In this document: in pieces, positions 7,217 through 16,767 of the stretch
Position numbering within the stretch: position 1 is the stretch's first letter
Layout of the letters: each line of letters opens with the position of its first letter
Assembly: GCA_013138965.1 (NCBI GenBank)
Contig: WTBT01000044.1
Span: 1-45,011, forward strand
Length of the DNA stretch: 45,011 bases
Reading direction: 5' to 3'
Source: Candidatus Aegiribacteria sp.
Lineage (GTDB): Bacteria; Fermentibacterota; Fermentibacteria; Fermentibacterales; JCC-6
Position numbers and translations under genes: made by a program
Notes under the pieces: model-generated
Told to the model about the DNA's origin: nothing
What the model saw: only the letters and a program-made list of their open reading frames with translations
Database searches by the model: none

Positions 7217-10200
7217 TGATTGGTAAAATTATAGAGGCATCACTCCGAAACAGAACCCTTGTGGTTCTTGGGATGTTCGCTGTAATTATTATGGGAATTT
7301 TTGTTTACAGATCAATTCCGGTGGATGCATTCCCTGACATTTCTCCTGTAATGGTACCTGTTTACGCTGAAGCTCACGGCATATCTCCCGAGGAGGTGGA
7401 GCGGCTCATTTCATACCCTATTGAGTCCTCCATGAATGGGCTACCCGGTGTTACAAGGATAAAATCTACATCAGCTTTCGGTCTTGCCGTGGTTTATGTT
7501 TATTTTGAAGATAACATTAACATATACTTTGCAAGACAACTGGTATCAGAACGGCTGGTTGCTGCAATAGTTGATCTACCGGAGATGGATGAACCCCCGG
7601 GTCTTGGCCCTATTTCAACAGGTCTCGGGCAGATATTCATTTATTACCTTACAGCGGACCAGAATATTGATACCGGCGGAATGCCTCTGGATATGTACCT
7701 CCGGGACTTGAACGACAGGGTTGTGAAATACCAGCTTCAGACCGTTCCAGGCGTAACAGAAGTGCTTTCCATGGGTGGAAATGTGCTTCAGTATCAGATC
7801 AAACCCGATCCCCGGGCTTTACTTGAATACGATGTATCCATGGAGGATATCATCGAAGCAGTTAACAGCAACAACAGAAATGCCGGCGGGCAGTTCCTTG
7901 TTATCGGTTCCGAAGAACACCTGGTTCGCGGTATCGGGCTGCTCACCAGTCTTGATGACATCCGCGGGTTGCCTCTTAAAACAATTGATGGAATCCCTGT
8001 GAGAATTTCCGACATAGCTCTGGTTGAACTGGGCAGCGAGATCAGACGCGGTGTAGTCACCAATAACGGAGAGCGTGAAGTTGTTTCCGGTATAGTTCTA
8101 AAGCTTTACGGTGAAAATACTTCAGAGGTTATCGAGCGGCTTTATAACAAGGTGGATGAAGTCAGAGCCAATCTTCCTGAGGGTGTTCAGCTTATTCCTT
8201 ACTACGAGCAGTCGGAACTTGTTAGTAACGCCACGGGAACTGTTAACAATGCACTTCTTCTTGGGGGGTTGCTGGTGCTTGTTACTCTTGCGTTCTTCCT
8301 GGGCAATCTCCGCACCTCTCTGATTGTTGCTCTGGCATTGCCTTTCTCTGCTTTAACTGCATTCATTCTCATGAAGGTGTTCGGCATATCTGCCAATCTG
8401 ATGTCACTTGGTGGGATAGCCGTGGCAATCGGCATGCTTTGTGATGGTGCGATTATCATGGTCGAAAATATCTACCGACACTTAAATATTCCCGCAAACA
8501 GCGGACAAAACAAGAACAGGGTCATACTGGATTCAGCAAAAGAGGTCGGTAATCCAATCGCCTTCTCAACTTTTATCATCATTCTGGTATTCCTGCCAAT
8601 CATGACCCTTCAGGGTGTTGAAGGAAAGATGTTTACGCCTATGGCACTGACCATCTCCTTCGCGCTTCTGGGTTCCATTATCATGGCTCTGATGATAACA
8701 CCGGTGCTTTCATCTTTTCTGCTTAAAAAGGGGAAGCACACAGAGTTTTTGGTCCTTACAAAGTTGAAGAACCTCTACCGACCGGCGATCAGTTGGGCAG
8801 TTAAACACAAGAAGAAAGTTGTGTTGATCGCCCTGGCAATCTTCACTGCAAGCATGGCGGCCCTGCCGTTTATAGGTACTGAGTTTGTGCCCACCCTTGA
8901 GGAGGGATCCATCTTCATAGGTGTTGCCATGGCTCCATCCATCTCGCTTGAAGAGGCTACTTCCACAATCATGACTCTTGAGCGCCGGATCCTGGAGTAC
9001 GACGCAATTGAAGAAACAGTTTCAAGGATCGGAAGACCGGAGGTCGGGAGCCACCCGCACCCGGTAAACTACGGTGAGATCCAGATTGAGCTGAAACCGC
9101 AGAGCCAGTGGAGTGATTTCAATTCCAAGGAAGAGATAGTGGAAGCTCTGAGAGAGGATCTTTCAGGATATCCCGGAGTTCAACTGAACTTCACACAGCC
9201 AATACAGAATGCATTTGATGAACTGCTGTCGGGAACTCGCGCAGAACTGGCCATAAAGCTCTACGGGGAAGATCTGGAAGTGCTTAGATCAAAATCGGCA
9301 GAGATAGCCGCTGCCATAGAGAATGTGCCGGGGTTGGTGGACATGGCTGCAGAGCAGGGATTCGGACAGCCTCAAATTCAAATAATTCCCGACAGAGCCG
9401 CATGCGCCCGGTATGGTGTATCCGTGGCGGAGATACTTGAACTGGTTGAGCTATCCATCGGTGGTGAAGTTATTGACGACATGTACCTGAATGTTCGCAG
9501 GTACGGAATACACCTCCGTCTGCAAGAACAGTACAGAGATGACCCCGATGTGATTCATTCGCTCCTTGTTCACACAGAAGACAGTACTCTGATTCCGTTA
9601 TCAATGGTGGCTGATATTCATGAGGTAATCGGCCCGATACAGATAAACCGGGAAAAGAACCAGCGCTACTGGACTGTTCAGGGCAATATTGATGGCCGTG
9701 ATCTTGGCAGTGTTGTTGCAGATGTGCAGCAGCGTATACAAGACAATGTGGAACTGCCACCTGGATATTTTGTGGAATATGGTGGGCAGTTTGCCAATCA
9801 GCAGCGTGCAATGAAGCGGTTATCGATAATTATACCTATAGTGATAGCAGGAATTCTCATCCTCCTCAGGATGTCTTTCGGCGTAATGAGACACGCTCTT
9901 ATCATCATTCTGAACATCCCTCTGGCCCTTATTGGTGGCATCATGGGGCTTCTGCTTACAGGTGAATACCTGTCCGTCCCTGCAGCGGTGGGATTCATTG
10001 CCCTGTTCGGCGTTGCACTCCTGGACGGTGTAGTGCTGGTGAGGTACTTCAACCATCACCGCAGCAAGGGTATAGACCTTGATGCTGCTCTGGTGGAGGG
10101 CTCACTGTTAAGGCTGCAACCGGTCCTGATCACCAGCGTAACTACGGTACTGGGTCTGCTTCCCCTCCTTCTCTCCACAGGCATGGGATCAGAAGTACAG

Positions 10201-10320
10201 CGACCGCTGGCAACGGTGGTTGTGTTCGGCCTGACAACTTCAACCCTGCTTACCCTGTTTGTAATACCGGCAGTGTACGGTTGGATTGAAGAAAAATTGG
10301 ACCCTTCATTAAGACGGTAA
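7216..10320 (+). CDS. CzcA/CusA-type heavy-metal RND efflux pump
   Basis: 1034 aa, the usual size for heavy-metal (HME) RND transporters, which export metal ions by proton antiport. The N-terminal membrane segment and PVDAFPDISPVMV motif are typical of the family. The TM4 proton-relay motif CDGAIIMVENIYRHL matches the HME consensus D-G-x-x-x-x-V-E-N. Two hydrophobic repeats flank large periplasmic loops (second half begins VVLIALAIFTASMAALPFIG). Translationally coupled to the adaptor gene (TGATG). Metal specificity (Cu/Ag versus Zn/Co/Cd) cannot be decided by eye; the relay motif looks nearer to CzcA than CusA. Confidence 0.92.
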   Translation: MIGKIIEASLRNRTLVVLGMFAVIIMGIFVYRSIPVDAFPDISPVMVPVYAEAHGISPEEVERLISYPIESSMNGLPGVTRIKSTSAFGLAVVYVYFEDNINIYFARQLVSERLVAAIVDLPEMDEPPGLGPISTGLGQIFIYYLTADQNIDTGGMPLDMYLRDLNDRVVKYQLQTVPGVTEVLSMGGNVLQYQIKPDPRALLEYDVSMEDIIEAVNSNNRNAGGQFLVIGSEEHLVRGIGLLTSLDDIRGLPLKTIDGIPVRISDIALVELGSEIRRGVVTNNGEREVVSGIVLKLYGENTSEVIERLYNKVDEVRANLPEGVQLIPYYEQSELVSNATGTVNNALLLGGLLVLVTLAFFLGNLRTSLIVALALPFSALTAFILMKVFGISANLMSLGGIAVAIGMLCDGAIIMVENIYRHLNIPANSGQNKNRVILDSAKEVGNPIAFSTFIIILVFLPIMTLQGVEGKMFTPMALTISFALLGSIIMALMITPVLSSFLLKKGKHTEFLVLTKLKNLYRPAISWAVKHKKKVVLIALAIFTASMAALPFIGTEFVPTLEEGSIFIGVAMAPSISLEEATSTIMTLERRILEYDAIEETVSRIGRPEVGSHPHPVNYGEIQIELKPQSQWSDFNSKEEIVEALREDLSGYPGVQLNFTQPIQNAFDELLSGTRAELAIKLYGEDLEVLRSKSAEIAAAIENVPGLVDMAAEQGFGQPQIQIIPDRAACARYGVSVAEILELVELSIGGEVIDDMYLNVRRYGIHLRLQEQYRDDPDVIHSLLVHTEDSTLIPLSMVADIHEVIGPIQINREKNQRYWTVQGNIDGRDLGSVVADVQQRIQDNVELPPGYFVEYGGQFANQQRAMKRLSIIIPIVIAGILILLRMSFGVMRHALIIILNIPLALIGGIMGLLLTGEYLSVPAAVGFIALFGVALLDGVVLVRYFNHHRSKGIDLDAALVEGSLLRLQPVLITSVTTVLGLLPLLLSTGMGSEVQRPLATVVVFGLTTSTLLTLFVIPAVYGWIEEKLDPSLRR

Positions 10321-10550
10321 GAAGAGAAACAGGATAAATAGTAACCAGGGAAGTAAACCTGTCCACATCAACACTGCAACAACTTGAATCTTGTGTATGA
10401 AATTGACTCAGCAGACCACGAAGCAGGTAGGGCTAAACCTTGTGCTCATGCTGATCTCCGGATGATCACGGTCAATTGCAGCACGCTTTTCATTGACGCT
10501 TAAGTCCAGATGACGCGGAAGATACGCATCATGCCTGCGATTAACCTTGA

Positions 10551-10625
10551 AGCGGTAAACCTTATCCTGACATCTTCCTTGGCGTGGCTGACAAACTTGG
10601 AGTTTCACCGGGGGAAAGTGGTATC
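10551..10625 (+). pseudogene. Remnant of a HAD-family hydrolase
   Basis: A short plus-strand frame reads GKPYPDIFLGVADKLGVSPGES, the conserved third-motif region of beta-phosphoglucomutase-like HAD phosphatases (normally followed by an EDS acidic motif). It is preceded by TGA (10548-10550) and runs straight into the antisense of the 3' end of the prolyl oligopeptidase gene. The rest of the gene is absent or unrecognisable. The remainder of 10321-10631 shows nothing else I can support. Confidence 0.6.
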
Positions 10626-10631
10626 CGTGGA

Positions 10632-12701
10632 TCACATCAGATGCTTTACCATGAACAAAAATATCTCTGTCTGCTCGTCAACATTCATCTGCGTGGTCCG
10701 ACCGGCTCCATGACCCACATTGGTCACTGTTCTCAGGAGAATCGGGTTATCGGAAGCACTGGCAGCCTGAAGTTTTGCTGCCATCTTGAATGCATGCAGT
10801 GAGTCAGTTCCCCGGTCATCATGCAGTGATGTTTTGAGAAGTGTCGGCGGGAAATTCGAGCCATCCTTCACATTGTGATAGGGTGAATATGAGAGGAGCC
10901 ATTCAAAGTCTTCAGGATTATCCGGATTACCGTATTCGGACATCCAGAATTTACCGCCCTGGGTGAGATGGAAACGCAGCATATCAAGCAGTGGAACATC
11001 AGAGATAACCGCAGCCCAGAGATCGGGACGCTGAACCAGTGCAGCCCCTGTTAGAAGACCTCCATTACTGCCGCCTGATATGCCAAGATGTTCGCGACTG
11101 GAATACCTGCGAACAGAGAAACCATCCTCGCCTGCAAGTCTTACCGGTCTTTCTCCGATCAATGCTTCTCCTGCTGCTATGAAATCATTAAACACATTCT
11201 GCTTCTTTTCCAGCATGCCACCCTGATGCCAGTTCTCGCCATACTCACCACCACCGCGAATATTTGCAATGGCATATATCCCTCCCTGTTCCAGCCAGAA
11301 GACAACCGGTGATGAAAAGTACGGCAGCCTGGAATAACTGAAACCTCCGTATCCTGTAAGAATCACAGGGTTTGAACCATCCAGTTTAGTGTCACGACGC
11401 CGGATGACAAACATTGGTACTGCAGTGCCGTCAAAGCTTCGAAAGAACACCTGTTCAGTGATATAGTCATCGTTATTAATCTTAAGACAGCTCTCGGTGA
11501 ATCTGCTTAATTCATTTCGCTTGATGTCATACTGATATGTTTCATCCGGTTGAAAAGAAGAGCAGTAGGAGACGAAAACAGCATCTACCTCTTCTTCTCC
11601 GTAGGGCAGAGAGCCATCACCAACTCCGGGATACTGAAGTTCACCAATCTCCGTGCCATCCAGAGAATGGATGAAGGTATGTGTTACCACATCGACAGAC
11701 CGCCTGATAAAAATCCTGTCTCCAATCACATTCATTTCAAGCAGCGCATCATCACCCTCAGGCACAATTGTCTCCCACTTGTCTAAAAGAGGTACTGCCC
11801 CGTCCAGGTCGACTCTGCATACCCGGTAATTCGGTGCCTCATTACTGGTTCTTACATAAAGCACACCCTTGTAAATGTTTGCGTAGTACAGACCAAGATG
11901 ATCCCCGGTGATGGATTCTGCAGTAAGCTCATCAGCGGAAAGGTCTGTATAGTAAAGTTCATTCAGAGTGAGCCCGTGCTCCACTTCGATTATCAGATGA
12001 TGACCATCACGAGAAATCGCCATCGCATTGGGAATATCTGTTTCCGAAAGGTCTCCGAGAATCATTTTGTCGTTGCGCCAGTCATCCCCCAGTTTGTGAA
12101 AGAAAACTCTCATATTGTTTTTTGAAAGATTTTCGGGATCGGTTGAACGGGAGTAGATGAACCCGCTGTTGTCAGGCAGCCAGGATGTCCAGGTATAAAC
12201 AAGATTTGGAATCTCATCAATAATGTTACCATTTTCAATATCCATTATGTACCAGTGCTGCCAGTCACTGCCATTTTTTGCCAGACCGTATGCGAGCAGA
12301 CTTCCATCTCGAGTGGAACTGTATCCTCCTAAACTGACATTGCCCTGTTCACTGAATTTATCGATATCAATAAGAAGCTGTTCTTCACCACCGGGCCATG
12401 AACGCATGTAGAGAGACGCATGTTTTTCACCACATTTTATCTTTGAGTAAAAGATTCGTGAAAGGGTTGCCACTGGAAAACCAGTTCTGTCATAGTTGAA
12501 CAATTCATCAAATCGTTTTGTAAAATCTGTGCGCTTTGGGTCATCAAGAACAAGACTGTCAAAAAGTTCGTTCTGCTGTTCTATCCAGGCAGTGCGTTCT
12601 TCACCGGCAGTTTCCAGCCACCTGTAGTTATCAACCATCTTCCGGTCGTGCAGTGTTTCCTCGAAAGGTCTGATTTCCGTTTTAGGGTGTTCCGGTTTCA
12701 T
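10632..12701 (-). CDS. Prolyl oligopeptidase (family S9A)
   Basis: 689 aa serine peptidase that cleaves after proline in oligopeptides; no signal peptide, so probably cytosolic. The N-terminus (RPFEETLHDRKMVDNYRWLE) is characteristic, followed by a seven-bladed propeller region and the alpha/beta-hydrolase catalytic domain: nucleophile Ser in GISGGSNGGL, Asp region LHDDRGTDSLHAFK, and His in NVGHGAGR. The upstream in-frame ATG at 12776 would add a non-homologous hydrophobic stretch; the ATG at 12701 has an AGGAG 5 nt upstream and is chosen. It stands alone. Confidence 0.92.
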   Translation of the reverse strand: MKPEHPKTEIRPFEETLHDRKMVDNYRWLETAGEERTAWIEQQNELFDSLVLDDPKRTDFTKRFDELFNYDRTGFPVATLSRIFYSKIKCGEKHASLYMRSWPGGEEQLLIDIDKFSEQGNVSLGGYSSTRDGSLLAYGLAKNGSDWQHWYIMDIENGNIIDEIPNLVYTWTSWLPDNSGFIYSRSTDPENLSKNNMRVFFHKLGDDWRNDKMILGDLSETDIPNAMAISRDGHHLIIEVEHGLTLNELYYTDLSADELTAESITGDHLGLYYANIYKGVLYVRTSNEAPNYRVCRVDLDGAVPLLDKWETIVPEGDDALLEMNVIGDRIFIRRSVDVVTHTFIHSLDGTEIGELQYPGVGDGSLPYGEEEVDAVFVSYCSSFQPDETYQYDIKRNELSRFTESCLKINNDDYITEQVFFRSFDGTAVPMFVIRRRDTKLDGSNPVILTGYGGFSYSRLPYFSSPVVFWLEQGGIYAIANIRGGGEYGENWHQGGMLEKKQNVFNDFIAAGEALIGERPVRLAGEDGFSVRRYSSREHLGISGGSNGGLLTGAALVQRPDLWAAVISDVPLLDMLRFHLTQGGKFWMSEYGNPDNPEDFEWLLSYSPYHNVKDGSNFPPTLLKTSLHDDRGTDSLHAFKMAAKLQAASASDNPILLRTVTNVGHGAGRTTQMNVDEQTEIFLFMVKHLM

Positions 12702-12858
12702 GGTACTCCTGACACGGTTAAAGAAAAAAACCAGGTGATTCAGGGGAGACAGCAATGGAAAAAACATAATCAACAAAACGCCCGGCGGACATGGATCCGG
12801 CAGGGCGTTCTGCAGGTTTTGGTTATCCTGTCAAATTCTTCTGATACAGGAAAGTCAG

Positions 12859-13212
12859 TTACTTCTCTCTGAGAATCAGATGATAACCGAACCGGTTCTT
12901 GTCTGTTGGTTTTGCAGCTTTCTTTGTTGTTGCTGCTTTTTGTGTTCGTCTGTATTTGGCGTATTCAATTTCAAGGCTGATCAATTTGTCTGAAAGCTCT
13001 CTGTACAGTTGGTAATTTGCCATTTCCTGTTTTACTTCTGCTACATCCCTGTTTCTGATGTAGAGGGTGTGGCCCCTGCGCATGTGGCTGAAGCTGAGGT
13101 GGTGGTACTCTCCTCTGTGGGATCTCTTCTGGATTGTCAGAGAGCCGGGGTGGAGGTTACCGATGCTGGTGATTGCCCTCGTATTCTTATCACAGATAAT
13201 GAAATCCCTTTG
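12859..13212 (-). pseudogene. DUF6788-like protein, 5'-degraded
   Basis: The minus frame is open from 13212 (after TGA 13213-13215) to the stop at 12859. It reads HPGSLTIQKRSHRGEYHHLS, then RRGHTLYIRNRDVAEVKQE and NYQLYRELSDKLISLEIEYA. This layout (GSL...G.YHHL...R.HT.YI...V..V....NY..Y.EL) resembles small DUF6788 proteins often found beside transposases. No ATG lies upstream of the family-like segment; the only one (13083) would remove half of it. The start therefore seems lost, or a rare start codon is used. Confidence 0.5.
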
Positions 13213-13260
13213 TCAGTAATCTTCGTCAGGCAATACAGGTGCAGGAATTGACAGGGTTAA

Positions 13261-13332
13261 CACATAAGTCGTACGAGATATGTGAGAATATACACAAAAG
13301 ACGTTTGACTTATGTGATGATTGTGCTATGTT
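13261..13332 (+). promoter_or_regulatory. Promoter with inverted-repeat operator for the AAA/DUF4143 gene
   Basis: -35 TTGACT (13305-13310), 16-bp spacer, extended -10 TGC-TATGTT (13327-13332), about 20 bp upstream of the GTG start. A perfect 10-bp inverted repeat, CACATAAGTC (13261-13270) and GACTTATGTG (13307-13316), has its right arm overlapping the -35. This is a plausible repressor site or looped operator; the binding protein is unknown. Confidence 0.6.
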
Positions 13333-13352
13333 TTCTATTACAGGAGGTTGTT

Positions 13353-14672
13353 GTGTATAGAAAAGCCATTGAAGAATTAAAGTATTGGAAAGAAAAAGCT
13401 GACAGAAAACCCATTATTATTAAGGGAGCCAGACAGACAGGTAAAACATGGCTGATGAAAGAGTTCGGGCACACTTGCTATGAACAGTATGCTTACATCA
13501 ATTTCGATAATAATCCTAGAATGAAAACTCTATTTCATAGTGACTTTGATACAGATAGAATAATACTCGGTCTTCAGGTGGAGGCCGGATGCACAATTAT
13601 TCCAGGTGAAACCCTCATTCTTTTAGATGAGGTTCAGGAAGTGCCATACGCACTGGCATCACTGAAGTATTTTTATGAGAATGCTCCTGAACATCATATT
13701 GTAGCAGCAGGTTCTATGCTGGGAGTATCCATACATCCAGGCGTTTCCTTTCCTGTAGGTAAGGTAGAGTTTCTGAATCTGTTTCCACTTTCCTTTCCTG
13801 AATATTTACTGGCTACTGGAAATAAATCATTGCATGATATCATAGAGGCGCTGGACTTTAAAATGCTCAGTGTTTTCTCCACAAAGTTAACCGAACTTCT
13901 CAAGCAGTACTATGTTGTAGGAGGTATGCCTGAGGTAGTGAAGAATTTTATTCAGAACAGTGATTTTGCGGAAGTACAACACATTCAAAAGCAACTTCTT
14001 GCAGCATACGAAAAGGATTTTTCAAAACATGCACCTGGTAGAATTGTACATAGAATCCGAGCTGTATGGAATAGTCTGCCAGCACAACTTGCCAGAGAAA
14101 ACAGAAAATTTGTTTTCGGCCTTTTAAAAAAGGGAGCTCGAGCCAGGGAGTATGAGCTGGCAATTCAATGGCTTTTTGATTGTGGTCTAATTAACAAGGT
14201 AGATAGAATTACTAAACCCGGCATTCCTATTTCTGCTTACCGTGACAATGCTGCATTCAAACTTTATGTGCTTGATGTAGGACTCCTTTGTGCTATGAGC
14301 CACCTTGATCCAAAGTCTATCTTGCAAGGCAACATTCTCTTTGAAGAATTTAAAGGTGCTTTAACTGAGCAGTTTGTTCTGCAGCAGCTCATTTCCAGCG
14401 CAGGTATTAACCCCTTTTACTGGAGTGCAAGCCGTTCTAGCGGTGAAGTTGATTTTGTTGTTCAGACGAATGGAATGGCACTGCCACTTGAGGTAAAGGC
14501 TGCAGAAAATCTGCAAGCGAAAAGTTTGAAAAGTTACTATTTGCGATATTCACCGAGCAAAGCCTTTCGAACATCTCTTTCCGGATATAGGGAAGAGGAG
14601 TGGTTGATAAATATTCCACTTTACGCTATTCACTCATTTACAAAAATAGTATGTGCCATAAGCGAATCGTAG
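13353..14672 (+). CDS. AAA ATPase with DUF4143 domain
   Basis: 439 aa. The AAA_14 ATPase domain has a Walker A motif GARQTGKTWL and a Walker B TLILLDEVQEVP, with sensor-like AAGSMLG. The C-terminal half is DUF4143, including the conserved ending ASRSSGEVDFVVQ...LPLEVKA, which resembles a restriction-endonuclease-like fold. These proteins are common orphans in accessory regions; their cellular role is unsettled. The GTG at 13353 is chosen because a perfect AGGAGG (13342-13347) sits 5 nt upstream and the promoter lies just before it. An ATG-free extension to 13239 would run through that promoter. Confidence 0.88.
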   Translation: MYRKAIEELKYWKEKADRKPIIIKGARQTGKTWLMKEFGHTCYEQYAYINFDNNPRMKTLFHSDFDTDRIILGLQVEAGCTIIPGETLILLDEVQEVPYALASLKYFYENAPEHHIVAAGSMLGVSIHPGVSFPVGKVEFLNLFPLSFPEYLLATGNKSLHDIIEALDFKMLSVFSTKLTELLKQYYVVGGMPEVVKNFIQNSDFAEVQHIQKQLLAAYEKDFSKHAPGRIVHRIRAVWNSLPAQLARENRKFVFGLLKKGARAREYELAIQWLFDCGLINKVDRITKPGIPISAYRDNAAFKLYVLDVGLLCAMSHLDPKSILQGNILFEEFKGALTEQFVLQQLISSAGINPFYWSASRSSGEVDFVVQTNGMALPLEVKAAENLQAKSLKSYYLRYSPSKAFRTSLSGYREEEWLINIPLYAIHSFTKIVCAISES

Positions 14673-14814
14673 GTGCAACCACCTGAGACTCTTATTTCAC
14701 TTCTTCAATCAGCAGCACTTTTTTTATCGAGCATATAATAACAAGCTGAATCAACAACAGAGTTTGATAATGCTTGAACTCCTTGAAGAGCCCAAAACGG
14801 GAAGGTGATATCAA

Positions 14815-15330
14815 ATGATCCAAAAAGCAGTTATTGCTGTTACAGTACTGATCACCGCCGGAACTGCGGCAGGTTCACTACAAGAGGATATAAACGTTAT
14901 CCCTCTGCCGCTGATCATCGGCGACAGCCTGGCCTTCTCACTCGATGAAAGCGCCCCCATCAGCGATGAACTTTTTGATAGATTGTATCTTAGCGAGTTT
15001 CCGAATACCGGCAGCCCTTACGCGCAACACTTATGCGGTAAGGTTGGAATTGAAGGAACACCGATCCTGCTTCTGTTCTTCCAGAATTATACTGAAGAGA
15101 TCTACGGCTGGCTGATCAGCTATTCCAAGGATGATCAAGTTATTGACTGGCTCTCTGTTTACTACTGGAACTCAGAGGGTTTCGTGTCACGAAACGGTTA
15201 TGTTGACACCGATGGAACAGTCATCGTGAACGAGTGGCTTATCGATGCGTCGGGAGAAACTACTTCGATTGACACCATCTCCCTTATGGAGAATGGCTTC
15301 TTCGGGGTAACCGGCAGCACCAAAGATTAA
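14815..15330 (+). CDS. Secreted protein of unknown function
   Basis: 171 aa with a clear signal peptide (KAVIAVTVLITAGTAAGS) and AAGGTG upstream of the ATG. The mature part is acidic, with one Cys and aromatic-rich strands (YGWLISYSKDDQVIDWLSVY), suggesting a small beta-rich extracytoplasmic domain. I recognise no family. It stands alone between the ATPase gene and gene debris. Confidence 0.65.
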   Translation: MIQKAVIAVTVLITAGTAAGSLQEDINVIPLPLIIGDSLAFSLDESAPISDELFDRLYLSEFPNTGSPYAQHLCGKVGIEGTPILLLFFQNYTEEIYGWLISYSKDDQVIDWLSVYYWNSEGFVSRNGYVDTDGTVIVNEWLIDASGETTSIDTISLMENGFFGVTGSTKD

Positions 15331-15364
15331 GCAACAGCGCATTCCAATCATGCATGACTTCTGG

Positions 15365-15654
15365 TTACATGTATACCGCGGCCGGATCGATGTAGTCTTC
15401 GTAATGGATGAAAATACCGATCTCGGGGTGGTAGACTATGATCTCACTCCCTCTGTAGACACGGAAACTCCATCTTATCGGCTCGTTATTCTCGGTAGTG
15501 ATTGATTCTGCATTGTGCAGTTCACTGACGGTGTCAGAAAAAGTGTATCCAGACGCGTGTCGTCAAATCCCTCTCTGATATATCTGCCTGTGGCGATGAC
15601 AAGCCTGCTTTCTCCTGAAGGTACTGATTTGATCATTGATTGAAGATTCGTCAT
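15365..15654 (-). pseudogene. DEAD/DEAH-type helicase remnant with a frame change
   Basis: From the ATG at 15654 the minus strand reads SGESRLVIATGRYIREGFDD followed by TRLDTLFL, matching the motif V/VI region of superfamily II helicases (VATGKYIGEGFDDPRLDTLFL-like). The frame ends at 15475. A second open frame then continues to TAA at 15365 (PIRWSFRVYRG, EIIVYHPEIGIFIHYEDYID), which I cannot assign to a helicase. The rest of the helicase is missing. The remainder of 15331-15792 holds no other recognisable gene. Confidence 0.65.
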
Positions 15655-15792
15655 GATTATCAGCGCTATTGTCTGATTTGCCTCTAGCCGCTCTCCTGAA
15701 ACTCATATGCATTACATAATGAAACCTGATTGAACATTTATATCAGTAATGATGTCGCAAGACAATACTGCTAATGTACGTCAAGAAGGTTG

Positions 15793-16767
15793 CTATCTGA
15801 AGTGTTCTTTTGCGTTCTGCACCTTCCAGAGGAGTGGTGGATGAGTTCTTATCAATTCCTGCATATTTTTACTATACGGGAAAAGAAGCTCAGGTAGCAA
15901 TTCTCCCTTCTGGAGCCTGTTGACAAATTCCTGTTCATCATCATTGAGGATTGTAAATACCTCCAGGATTTCCCATGCTTCTGATTTCAATGAGTCAAAT
16001 TCAGGATGATCATTCACTAGAAGCATTGGAATGAGTGTTTTTAGGAAATGTTCCCTGGTTATCCTTCTCATGACAGTATCTATTGAATAATCCGAAACAG
16101 GTTTTGGAAGAAGTCCGGTGTAAGCGAGGATAATGTTCCTCATTTCGGGAGAGTTCCACTTTTCCCCGGCGATTAGTGGGAGTCTGACTACATCGTAAAT
16201 ATCTCTTGGAGATGTTCTGTCAAAACAGGCACATATCTTGCCTGCACATAGTTCTTCAATTGATACCAGTTTTCCACTGCAGTTCTGTGAATTATCCGCA
16301 GTCCAGGCGGATCGTGTGCAGTATGGAAGTAGCAATTGTCTGTGAAGGTAATTGATATCTACTTCAATTCTGTCACGGGTACCGTCAATATTTTCATATC
16401 CCAGATAGAACTTACGGCCTGCGTGTGCGTATGCCGAATTTTGAACGAGATACCCCGATGCTTTGCAGATACTGACAACAGTATTCTCAACTCTGTTTCG
16501 ATTATTCAGCATTTCTTTTCTATCGGTTGCCCCAATGTAGTTGAAATCAAGATCTACCGACAATCTGGATGGAGGTCCGAAAAATAGATTAAGCGCAGTT
16601 CCGCCTTTCAGGACGAACACATCTGACAGGAAAGGGTGTTTGAATATGTCATTCAGTATATCTGTAAGACGTATGACTTTCTCCAGGGCATTAACCCTGA
16701 AGCCGGTTTCTACTGAGAGATATTCGATTCGTTTTCTGTCAGGTTGCATAACCTTCAAACTTTCCAA
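15793..16767 (-). CDS. abiEii: AbiEii-type nucleotidyltransferase toxin
   Basis: 324 aa member of the nucleotidyltransferase AbiEii/AbiGii family, the toxin half of type IV toxin-antitoxin / phage abortive-infection systems. The nucleotidyltransferase signature LKGGTALNL is followed by the metal-binding RLSVDLDFNY, and a second conserved block (SIEELCAGKICACFDRTSPRDIYDV) resembles the family's lysine/aspartate motif. It overlaps the 3' end of the antitoxin gene by 29 nt; a second ATG at 16749 would shorten the overlap to 11 nt. Co-transcribed with the antitoxin from the promoter at 17556-17584. Confidence 0.88.
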   Translation of the reverse strand: MESLKVMQPDRKRIEYLSVETGFRVNALEKVIRLTDILNDIFKHPFLSDVFVLKGGTALNLFFGPPSRLSVDLDFNYIGATDRKEMLNNRNRVENTVVSICKASGYLVQNSAYAHAGRKFYLGYENIDGTRDRIEVDINYLHRQLLLPYCTRSAWTADNSQNCSGKLVSIEELCAGKICACFDRTSPRDIYDVVRLPLIAGEKWNSPEMRNIILAYTGLLPKPVSDYSIDTVMRRITREHFLKTLIPMLLVNDHPEFDSLKSEAWEILEVFTILNDDEQEFVNRLQKGELLPELLFPYSKNMQELIRTHPPLLWKVQNAKEHFR

